NCBI GenBank assembly: GCA_028875185.1
Contig: JAPPFH010000075.1
Location: 1-32,343 of the forward strand
Direction of reading: 5' to 3'
DNA from: Chloroflexota bacterium
GTDB lineage: Bacteria; Chloroflexota; Anaerolineae; Aggregatilineales; Phototrophicaceae
DNA length: 32,343 nucleotides
Positions 8,243 to 15,352 of this stretch are shown here, piece after piece. Both the position numbers and the translations under genes were made by a program. The first letter of the stretch is position 1; each line of letters starts with the position of its first letter. The notes beneath the pieces are model-generated. The model did not search any database. It saw nothing but the letters and a program-made list of their open reading frames with translations, and was not told where the DNA came from.

Positions 8243-9681
8243 TCGCCCCCACGCTAGATGCGCAGCTCGACAGCCTCCGGCGCTCGCCAGCGGCTGACGC
8301 GGATTTTGCGCTTGCCCGGCAGTACGCGCCGCTGATTCGCTTTGACGCGCGCGAGCCCTTCCTCCCGTCAGTCGTCGGTTACACCGTGCTGCGGAAAGAC
8401 GCGCCATCCGTATCGTTTCCCCGAGAAATTCAGCTGGCGGATAATATCGCCTTCGCCATCGAATACGCCATCTGGTGGGATTGGGACATCCAGCATCTTT
8501 ACGAGCTGGAACATGTTTGGGTTTATGTTGACGGCGCCGGCGACATTGCCGCTGCGGAAGCGAGCTGGCACGGGCGCTACCACCAGATGCGCGACGAGGC
8601 GGGGCGGCCGCCCCTCGAGGACGATCGGCTGGCGCTCTATTCAGAACCGGGCAAGCACGCCTTCGCGCCATCGCCGGCGTGGCTGCTGCAAAGGAAGGCG
8701 AAAACGCTCGCCAGTTGCGGCGTCCGCGCGGGCGCAATGGGCCTGCACGTGACGCCTCTATTTGACGGCATCATCCACGACGAGGGACCGCTGAATAATC
8801 GCCTGGTTCACACCTACATGGAGCGCCAGCAGTTTGAGCCTTCATATTCTTTTTCCCTAGCGTTCGACCTGCGGCGCGCCGTATTCGTTCCCTGGCGCCA
8901 GCTATTCGAATGGATACCGGCGCGCGTTTCCGCCTGGCTCGCCCAACTAGCGGCGACCATCCCGCCCGGGCAGCGGCGCGTCTTGCGCATCGCCCATCGC
9001 GGCGCATCCGCTTATGCCGCGGAAAATTCGCTCGCCGCCATTCGCGTGGCGGCTGAATTGGGCGCCGATTTTGTCGAAATTGATATCCGTATGACGGCGG
9101 ATGATGTCCCGGTCGTCATCCATGATGGCAGCTTGAAGCGCACTCACGGCATCAATGGCGATGTGTCGGACTTGACGATGGGCGAGCTGCGTCAATTGAC
9201 GGCGAATGCTAGCGGGATTGTCAGCTTTGATGAGGCCGTCAAGATTTGCCGCGAACTCGGATTGGGGCTCTATCTCGATATCAAGCGCCTCACATCTGGC
9301 GGGGCGCGTTCAATGTTTGCATCGCTCGATGCCCATCACTTCATGAAAGGCACGATCTTCGGCGCCTTCCGCCCCGATTATCTCGCTGATATAAAGGCGG
9401 CGCGCCCCGATGCCAAGACTGCGATCCTGTTCGGCGCGGTCGATATAGACGCGGTCAAGCTGGCGCAATCCATCAATGCCGATTACGTCCATCCCTGCTG
9501 GGAGAATCGCGCAGAGCAGCCGCATCGCCTGCTGACGCCCGCTTGGATCGAGGCAGTGCGCAAGGCGAATCTTGGCATAGTCTGCTGGCACGAAGAACGC
9601 CCATCAGAGATTGCCGCCTTGAAGGCTTTGGGCGTCGATGCGATTTGCTCGGACAAGCCCGAATTGTTGGTAGAAATCTGA
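8230..9681 (+). CDS. Two-domain protein: Vps62/DUF946-like N-terminus plus glycerophosphodiester phosphodiesterase
   Basis: Residues about 252-483 are a GDPD (UgpQ-type) TIM barrel: IAHRGASAYAAENSLAA (H256, R257, E265), E283 and D285 in VEIDIRM, and H298 in VVIHDG. These residues bind the metal and phosphodiester and release sn-glycerol 3-phosphate from glycerophosphodiesters. Residues 1-245 form a separate domain with YAPLIRFDAREPFLPSVVGY and ELEHVWVYVD. I think it resembles the Vps62/DUF946 family, but this is from memory and uncertain. No signal peptide is seen, so the protein is probably cytoplasmic. Starts are TTG at 8230 or TTG at 8239; the latter overlaps the ATPase stop as TTGA. It lies in an ABC operon, much as ugpQ does in ugpBAECQ. 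Confidence 0.82.
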   Translation: MASLIAPTLDAQLDSLRRSPAADADFALARQYAPLIRFDAREPFLPSVVGYTVLRKDAPSVSFPREIQLADNIAFAIEYAIWWDWDIQHLYELEHVWVYVDGAGDIAAAEASWHGRYHQMRDEAGRPPLEDDRLALYSEPGKHAFAPSPAWLLQRKAKTLASCGVRAGAMGLHVTPLFDGIIHDEGPLNNRLVHTYMERQQFEPSYSFSLAFDLRRAVFVPWRQLFEWIPARVSAWLAQLAATIPPGQRRVLRIAHRGASAYAAENSLAAIRVAAELGADFVEIDIRMTADDVPVVIHDGSLKRTHGINGDVSDLTMGELRQLTANASGIVSFDEAVKICRELGLGLYLDIKRLTSGGARSMFASLDAHHFMKGTIFGAFRPDYLADIKAARPDAKTAILFGAVDIDAVKLAQSINADYVHPCWENRAEQPHRLLTPAWIEAVRKANLGIVCWHEERPSEIAALKALGVDAICSDKPELLVEI

Positions 9682-9698
9682 GCGAAGGCGAGGGCGCT

Positions 9699-10823
9699 AT
9701 GACAGCGGATACCTTGTTTCCAACCAGCGTCATTGGCAGCTTGCCGCGGCCGAAGTGGGTGATTGATTTGCTGATCGCGCATCAAGACGGCCTGATTGAC
9801 GATGAGGCTTTGGACGACGCCTTGGACAGGGCGATCACGTATGCAATTGGCTTGCAGGAAGCGGCCGGCATCGACATCATTTCCGACGGCGAGTGGCGCC
9901 GCATCGGCTATTTTGAAGTCTTCGCTCAGATGGTCGATGGATTCCGGCAGGCGGAATATCAGACGCAAGCGCTGGCGCCCGATGTCTTGCCCGATACCGG
10001 CTTGTCCCCACCTCAGCAATGGACGCTGCAAGAATTCAAACAGGCGCTGGTGGTGGAGCCGATGATGTATGCCCGCCCGATTGCCGCCCAGGGCGCCGGC
10101 TTTCTTCAACAGAGCACCAAGCGCATGACCAAGGTCGCCTTGCCATCGCCCCACATGATTGGCGGGCGCTTGTGGCACGCGGAATACTCAAGCGGGGCTT
10201 ATCCAACGCGCCGCGATTTTATTGAAGCCGTCATTCCGATCCTGCGCGCGGAAGTCGCCGCCCTGAGCGCCGCCGGCGTCGATGTGATTCAGTTTGATGA
10301 TCCCTGGCTCTGCTTTTTTGTAGACCCCGAACACCGCGCCAGATTTGACGATCCGGATGCCGAGATTGAGCAGGCAATCGACGATCTCAATCGTGTGCTG
10401 GCTGGCATCGACGGGGTCAAGACCGCCTTGCATGTCTGCCGCGGCAATCGCGCCCGAACGGTTTACGCCAACGGCGACTACGAGCCGATAATGCCCCATC
10501 TGCTGCGCGCGGAAGTCGATCAACTGGCGATGGAGTTCGCCGTGTCGCAAGCGGGCGATGTCGCGATATTTGAACAATACCCGACGGAAAAGGAGATCGG
10601 CTTGGGCGTAGTTGATGTGCGCGGCGAAATTGCTGATACGCCGGAACTTATCGTCGAGCGGGTCGAAAAGGCGCTGCGCTATCTGGCGCCGGAACAAATT
10701 ACACTCAACCCCGATTGTGGCTTCGCGCCGACCAGCACCAACCCGATCTCGCTGGAAGAAGCCTACCAGAAGCTGAAGGCGATGGCGCAGGCGGCCGAGA
10801 TTCTGCGGCATCGTTATGTGTGA
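9699..10823 (+). CDS. Core MetE-like zinc methyltransferase (cobalamin-independent methionine synthase C-terminal family)
   Basis: A 374-residue protein matching only the catalytic C-terminal half of MetE. It begins with TSVIGSLPRPKWV and has FDDPWL around 199-204. The zinc ligands are visible as H245 and C247 (LHVCRGN), E279 (AMEFA) and C340 (NPDCGF). The N-terminal MetE half that binds methyltetrahydrofolate is absent, so the methyl donor is not folate in the usual way; stand-alone core MetE proteins have been linked to corrinoid methyl donors. I use the ATG at 9699, 17 bp after the previous stop, although the frame is open upstream into the phosphodiesterase gene. It is the last gene of the ABC importer 1 operon. 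It could make methionine or act on another thiol. Confidence 0.82.
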   Translation: MTADTLFPTSVIGSLPRPKWVIDLLIAHQDGLIDDEALDDALDRAITYAIGLQEAAGIDIISDGEWRRIGYFEVFAQMVDGFRQAEYQTQALAPDVLPDTGLSPPQQWTLQEFKQALVVEPMMYARPIAAQGAGFLQQSTKRMTKVALPSPHMIGGRLWHAEYSSGAYPTRRDFIEAVIPILRAEVAALSAAGVDVIQFDDPWLCFFVDPEHRARFDDPDAEIEQAIDDLNRVLAGIDGVKTALHVCRGNRARTVYANGDYEPIMPHLLRAEVDQLAMEFAVSQAGDVAIFEQYPTEKEIGLGVVDVRGEIADTPELIVERVEKALRYLAPEQITLNPDCGFAPTSTNPISLEEAYQKLKAMAQAAEILRHRYV

Positions 10824-11286
10824 GAATCGCCCTCCAGCCGCGCGCAACGTGTAGGGGTGTTACGCCGCGAGGCGCGCTGGTCGCCCGCGTTCGCCCAAGT
10901 CAGCGCGGCCAAACCTTGGAAGTGGTGGATTTCACGGATATGTTTGTTCCTGATGACGAACACCGCAGGTTTATTTCACCACCGAGGGCACCGAGGACAC
11001 CGAGTTGTTCTTGTTTGAATGACGAAGTTTACGTGTCGGCTAAATTCGCCAGCCTCGTTGCAAGGGAAGTGATGAATTGCGAAGATATAATGCCTCAACG
11101 CGGTCAAACAAGAATTCTCTGTGTTCTCTGTGTATCCTCTTTTTCCTCTGTGGTGAAAAATCCTTATAATGCCCGGCAAAGGCGAAAACCTGCAAAATTC
11201 ACCACTCCCCAAACCTTTCCCATTAGACAGTCTCCACGCCATGTGTTAGATTCTGTGTGCGACACAAGCGAATCCGATAGCGCCAA
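10824..11286. other. 463-bp intergenic region with degraded hairpins and repeat arms
   Basis: No gene is supported here. It contains a decayed REP-like copy (GTAGGGGTG at 10851 with GGTCGCCCG at 10879-10887), a half copy (GAATCGCCC at 10824-10832), the inverted GAGG-rich arms listed separately, and a 14-base ATTCACCACTCCCC (11197-11210) that matches 13 bases of the terminal repeat of the element at 21075-21285. The region separates the importer 1 operon from the diol dehydratase operon and should contain the latter's promoter, although I see no convincing one. Confidence 0.6.
10975..11157. repeat. Inverted GAGG-rich repeat arms, about 183 bp end to end
   Basis: The left arm begins TTCACCACCGAGGGCACCGA (10975) and ends GTTCTTG near 11013. 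The right arm (11109-11157) is its imperfect reverse complement, ending CCTCTGTGGTGAA. Both are built from degenerate CACNGAGGA units. Such units are a recurring kind of intergenic repeat in bacterial genomes; no coding sequence lies between them. Confidence 0.65.
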
Positions 11287-13521
11287 ATGGAACGCTCCAA
11301 ACGATTCGACCTGCTGGCAAAGCGGGACATCAACAAAGAGACTTATGTCGAGCCTTGGCCCGAAGCCGGCTTGATCGTCGCCGATAGCCCCTACGACCCC
11401 GCGCCGAGCCTCACAATTGACGACGGCCGCATCATCGAAATGGATGGCGTCGAGCGTTGCGACTTTGACGCGCTTGATATCTTCATCGCTTCTCAAGCCT
11501 TGGACCTGGAAACAGCGGAAGCGGCGATGGCGCTGCCGTCGCAAGATTACGCCCGCATGTTGGCCGATATCAACCGGCCGCGCGCCGACATCGCCCGCTT
11601 GATCGCCGGCTGCAGTCCCGCCAAGCTGACCGACATCATCCGCCACATGAATGTGCTGGAGATGATGATGGGCTTGGCAAAGATGCGCATAAGGCGGACG
11701 CCAGCCAATCAGGCGCACGTCACCAATTGGCGCGAGCACCCGGCGCTGCTGGCGGCTGACGCGGCTGAAGCGGCGCTGCGCGGTTTCGCCGAGGTCGAGA
11801 CCACCGTGCGCGTCGCCCGCTTCGCCCCCTTCAACGCTCTGGCCATCCTGGTCGGGACGCAGACTGGCCGCGGTGGCGTGCTGACGCAATGCTCGGTTGA
11901 GGAGGCCTTGGGCTTGCGCCTGGCGATGAAGGGCTTGACCAGCTATGCGGAGACACTGTCCGTCTATGGCACCGAAAAGACTTTCGTCGATGGCGACGAC
12001 AGTCCCTGGTCGAAGGCTTTCCTCGCCTCCGCTTACGCCTCGCGCGGCGTCAAAATCCGCTTCACCTCCGGCACCGGCTCGGAAGCGCTGATGGGCCGCG
12101 CAGAGGGCAAATCGATGCTCTACCTGGAAGCGCGCTGCCTGCTGGTGGTCAAGGGCGCTGGCAGCCAAGGCGTGCAGAACGGCTCGATTTCTTGCATCGC
12201 CCTGCCAGAAGCCTTGCCCGGTGGCGTGCGGGCGGTGCTGGCCGAAAACCTGCTGGCCTCCATGCTCGGCTTGGAAGTGGCCGCCGGCAACGATGCGCTG
12301 GCTTCCCATTCGAGCATTCGCAAGACCGCCAAGCTGATGCTGCAATTCATCCCGGGGGCGGATTTCATCTTCAGTGGCTACAGCGCCATCCCCAAGCGCG
12401 ACAACCTCTTCGGCGGCGGCAACTTCGATGCCGAAGATTTCGATGATTACAATGTCTTGCAGCGTGATATGCAGATTGACGGCGGCGTCCGCCCGATTAC
12501 GGAAGACGAGGCGCTATCCATCCGGCGCAAGGGCGCGCGCGCGATTCAAGCGGTCTACCGCGAGCTGGGCTTGCCGGCGATCAGCGATGCCGAGATTGAC
12601 GCGGCGGCCGTGGCGCATGGCAGCGACGACATGCCCGAGCGCGATATCGTACCCGATTTGGAAGCGGCTGACGCCTTTATGGCTGGCGACGCCGATTTCG
12701 TCGCTGTAATCCGCGCCTTGCAGAACGCTGGCTTCGGCGATGTCGCCGATAACATCCTGGAGATGGGGCGGCAGCGGATCGCGGCCGATTACTTGCAGCC
12801 ATCAGCGATATTCGACGCCGACTTCAAAGTGCGGAGCGCGATTAACGATGCCAATGATTATGTCGGTCCCGGCACTGGATATCGTCCAGCCGGTCAGCGC
12901 TGGCGCGAGATGCAGGCTATCCCGCAAGCCAAGTCGCCCGAAGGCTTTGTCGACCCGCATGTGGGCGAACCATTGCCGCGCCTGGTGGAGTTAGGTCCCG
13001 CAGCGAAGGGGGCGCAGCGCGAAGTAGTTCTGGCGCTGGGTCCCGCTTTTGGCGGCGCGCTTGCGACGACCATCGGCGGCTTGGACCACGAAGACGTGCT
13101 GGAAGCAATCTTGGGCGGCGTCGCCGCGGAGGGCTTGGTGGCGCGCATCGTCCGTGTCTATCACTCGTCGGATTGCGCCGCCATCGGCTACGTGGGCGCC
13201 CGCCTGAGCGGCAGCGGCATCGGCATCGGCTTGCAATCGCGCGGTACCGCGGTCATCCATCAGAGAGACCTGGCGCCGCTGAATAACCTGGAGCTCTTCC
13301 CGCAATCGCCCAGCCTGACGCTGGCGACCTACGAAGCCATCGGAAGAAATGCGGCGCGTTACGCCTTGGGCGCCCCCACCGTGCCGGTCGCGGTCGAGAT
13401 CGACAATGGCGCCCGCCTGCGCCTCATCGTGAAGACCGCTTTACTGCATCGGCGCGAGACGGACGAGGTCTGCCCTGATCGGCCGCCGATGGAATTGCGC
13501 TTCGACTGGGAGCCGGCCTGA
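11287..13521 (+). CDS. B12-dependent diol/glycerol dehydratase, large and medium subunits fused
   Basis: Residues 1 to about 545 match the large subunit (PduC/DhaB1) and about 560-744 the medium subunit (PduD/DhaB2), joined in one open frame. The enzyme converts 1,2-diols or glycerol to aldehydes using adenosylcobalamin radical chemistry. Compared with Klebsiella diol dehydratase numbering as I remember it, the active site is conserved at an offset of +1: Q142, H144, E171, E222, Q297, D336, S363 and F375. The start MERSKRFDLLAKRDINKETY matches the beginning of PduC, which fixes the ATG. The small-subunit gene starts on the last base of the stop codon (TGATG). No reactivating factor or microcompartment shell gene is in the window. 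The linker (about 546-560) is short and the medium part lacks the microcompartment-targeting tail of PduD. Confidence 0.93.
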   Translation: MERSKRFDLLAKRDINKETYVEPWPEAGLIVADSPYDPAPSLTIDDGRIIEMDGVERCDFDALDIFIASQALDLETAEAAMALPSQDYARMLADINRPRADIARLIAGCSPAKLTDIIRHMNVLEMMMGLAKMRIRRTPANQAHVTNWREHPALLAADAAEAALRGFAEVETTVRVARFAPFNALAILVGTQTGRGGVLTQCSVEEALGLRLAMKGLTSYAETLSVYGTEKTFVDGDDSPWSKAFLASAYASRGVKIRFTSGTGSEALMGRAEGKSMLYLEARCLLVVKGAGSQGVQNGSISCIALPEALPGGVRAVLAENLLASMLGLEVAAGNDALASHSSIRKTAKLMLQFIPGADFIFSGYSAIPKRDNLFGGGNFDAEDFDDYNVLQRDMQIDGGVRPITEDEALSIRRKGARAIQAVYRELGLPAISDAEIDAAAVAHGSDDMPERDIVPDLEAADAFMAGDADFVAVIRALQNAGFGDVADNILEMGRQRIAADYLQPSAIFDADFKVRSAINDANDYVGPGTGYRPAGQRWREMQAIPQAKSPEGFVDPHVGEPLPRLVELGPAAKGAQREVVLALGPAFGGALATTIGGLDHEDVLEAILGGVAAEGLVARIVRVYHSSDCAAIGYVGARLSGSGIGIGLQSRGTAVIHQRDLAPLNNLELFPQSPSLTLATYEAIGRNAARYALGAPTVPVAVEIDNGARLRLIVKTALLHRRETDEVCPDRPPMELRFDWEPA

Positions 13522-13931
13522 TGACAGAAACGATGAGCGACTATCCGCTGCGAGACAGCAAAGCCGACGAACTCCGCACTCACAGCGGTCGCGCGCTGAG
13601 CGACATCACAGCCGAAGCCATCGCCGCGGGCGCCCTCAACGGCGATGACCTGCGCACCCATGCCGATACCTTGCGCCAACAAGCGGACATCGCGCGCCAA
13701 GGCGGTTACCCGCAGCTGGCGGCCAACCTCGGGCGCGCCGCGGAATTGACCGATGTGCCTAACGAGGAGCTGCTCAAGATATACGAGCTGCTGCGCCCCG
13801 AGCGCGCGTCTTATAACGAACTGCTGCGGCTGGCGGATTACCTGGAAGCGACCTACGGCGCAAAAGAGAACGCCGCTTTCATCAAAGACGCGGCCGAAGT
13901 CTACAAGGAGCGGAATCTGCTGCGGCGCTAG
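13521..13931 (+). CDS. pduE: B12-dependent diol/glycerol dehydratase small subunit
   Basis: A 136-residue helical subunit that completes the dehydratase encoded just upstream. It shows SDYPLRDSKADELRTHSGRA near the N-terminus, then LRQQADIARQGGYPQLAANL and RAAELTDVPNEELLKIYELL, all typical of PduE/DhaB3, and ends in LLRR. PduE of Salmonella is about 173 residues; the missing part here is the N-terminal extension that helps target that enzyme to a microcompartment, which fits a free cytosolic enzyme. The start is fixed by the one-base overlap with the preceding stop, although an internal ATG four codons later is possible. Two hairpins follow the stop. Confidence 0.92.
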   Translation: MTETMSDYPLRDSKADELRTHSGRALSDITAEAIAAGALNGDDLRTHADTLRQQADIARQGGYPQLAANLGRAAELTDVPNEELLKIYELLRPERASYNELLRLADYLEATYGAKENAAFIKDAAEVYKERNLLRR

Positions 13932-13954
13932 AGGATTGGTTTTGGAATCTGTAG

Positions 13955-14047
13955 GGGCGATTCTGTGAATCGCCCTCCCGCGCTGTCGAATGCCCGAAGG
14001 CTTTGTTATAAATTTGCTGTGCGTACGGGCGAGTTGGTGGCTCGCCC
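13955..14047. repeat. REP-like hairpin pair in inverted orientation, copies 4 and 5
   Basis: Copy 4 is GGGCGATTC-TGT-GAATCGCCC (13955-13975), preceded by GTAG. Copy 5 is GGGCGAG-TTGGTGG-CTCGCCC (14027-14047), preceded by GTAC and followed by CTG, so it points the other way. The pair fills the gap between the dehydratase small subunit and the next gene and resembles the paired arrangement of REP/BIME elements. Confidence 0.8.
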
Positions 14048-14076
14048 CTGCAAGCAATCGAATTGGGAATTATGAT

Positions 14077-15351
14077 ATGACCAACCAACCCCTCGAATCC
14101 AACATCAACACGCACTCGCGCCCAAGCGACTTGCGCATCACCGACCTGCGCATCGTCAATCTCGAGCCGCTGCCCTTCAACGTCACGCTGCTGCGGCTCG
14201 ATACCAATCAGGGCATCAGTGGTTACGGCGAAGTCCGCGATGGCGCCAGCCCGACTTACGCGCTGCTGCTCAAATCGCGCCTGCTGGGCGAGAATCCTTG
14301 CAATATCGACAAGCTCTTCCGCAGAATCAAGCAGTTCGGTTATCACGGGCGGCAGGGCGGCGGCGTCTGCGGCATTGAAATGGCGCTCTTCGATCTGGCG
14401 GGCAAAGCCTACGGCGTTCCCGCCTATCAACTTGCCGGTGGAAAGTTCCGCGATAAAGTGTTGATTTACAGCGATACCGATACGGTCGCTGACGGCGCGG
14501 CCATGGGCGAGCGACTCAAAAGGCGCATGGACGATGGCTTCAAATTCCTCAAAATGGATATCGGCATCGGCTTGTTGGAAGGGATTGAAGGCGCGATTGC
14601 GGCGCCGCCGGGCGCGCTCGAAAGCCGTGGTGTCATGCACCCCTTCACCGGCATCCAAATCACCGATATTGGCATTGAGCATCTGGTCGAGTACGTGCGG
14701 CAGGCGCGCGCGATCATCGGCTATGAGATCCCGTTGGCAGCCGATCATTTCGGGCATATCAATGTCGAATCTTGCATCCGGCTGGGTCAGGCGCTCGATC
14801 AGTTTTCGCTCGCCTGGTACGAAGATATGATCCCCTGGCAATTGACCGAGCAGTGGCGGCAGCTGAAACAGTCGGTGCTGACGCCGGTCTGCACCGGCGA
14901 AGACATCTACCTGAAAGAGGGTTTTCTGCCCCTGCTGGATGCTGGCGCCGTCTCGGTGATCCACCCTGATCTGGCGACATCGGGCGGCATCATGGAGACC
15001 AAAAAAATCGGCGATCTGGCGCAAGATTATGGCGTTCCCATGGCGATGCACATGGCTGGATCGCCGGTGTCATTCCTGGCTAATGTCCACTGCGCTGCCG
15101 CGACCGAGAATTTCTACGCGCTGGAGAATCACTCGGTCGATCTGCCCTGGTGGAGCGATCTCATCGATGGCGTATCAAAGCCGCTGATCATCGATGGCCA
15201 CGCGCCCGTGCCGGAAGGTCCCGGGCTGGGCTTCGGCGAGCTCAACGAAGAGGTCATTCGCGCGCGCCTGGATCCGACGCGCCTCGATGGCTACTTCGAG
15301 CCGACCGACCGCTGGGACGACGAGCGCTCGCAAGATCATTTGTGGAGTTGA
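14077..15351 (+). CDS. Enolase-superfamily dehydratase (mandelate racemase / mannonate-gluconate dehydratase type)
   Basis: A 424-residue enzyme with an enolase-superfamily capping domain and barrel. Metal ligands are D223 (LAADHFGH), E249 (WYEDMIPW) and E275 (CTGEDIY). H325 in MAMHMAGSP and H225 next to the first ligand are the likely acid/base pair, a pattern of acid-sugar dehydratases such as mannonate or gluconate dehydratase; K159 in KFLKMD is also placed in the barrel. Such enzymes abstract the proton alpha to a carboxylate and eliminate water. I use the ATG at 14077 because the frame upstream runs through a hairpin repeat and lacks family similarity. The next dehydratase gene starts one base after its stop. 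The exact sugar acid is unknown. Confidence 0.85.
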   Translation: MTNQPLESNINTHSRPSDLRITDLRIVNLEPLPFNVTLLRLDTNQGISGYGEVRDGASPTYALLLKSRLLGENPCNIDKLFRRIKQFGYHGRQGGGVCGIEMALFDLAGKAYGVPAYQLAGGKFRDKVLIYSDTDTVADGAAMGERLKRRMDDGFKFLKMDIGIGLLEGIEGAIAAPPGALESRGVMHPFTGIQITDIGIEHLVEYVRQARAIIGYEIPLAADHFGHINVESCIRLGQALDQFSLAWYEDMIPWQLTEQWRQLKQSVLTPVCTGEDIYLKEGFLPLLDAGAVSVIHPDLATSGGIMETKKIGDLAQDYGVPMAMHMAGSPVSFLANVHCAAATENFYALENHSVDLPWWSDLIDGVSKPLIIDGHAPVPEGPGLGFGELNEEVIRARLDPTRLDGYFEPTDRWDDERSQDHLWS

Positions 15352-15352
15352 C

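Noticed and set aside
10976-11242. Small open frames in the 463-bp gap (both strands)
   Set aside because: They are made of repeat units (CACNGAGGA-type) and encode low-complexity Arg/Pro/Cys-rich peptides.
11164-12345. Minus-strand open frame opposite the diol dehydratase (393 codons)
   Set aside because: The plus-strand gene is confirmed by eight active-site residues; the minus frame has no family match.
13882-15051. Minus-strand open frame opposite the first enolase-superfamily gene
   Set aside because: It crosses hairpin repeats and lacks domain signals; the plus-strand enzyme is clear.
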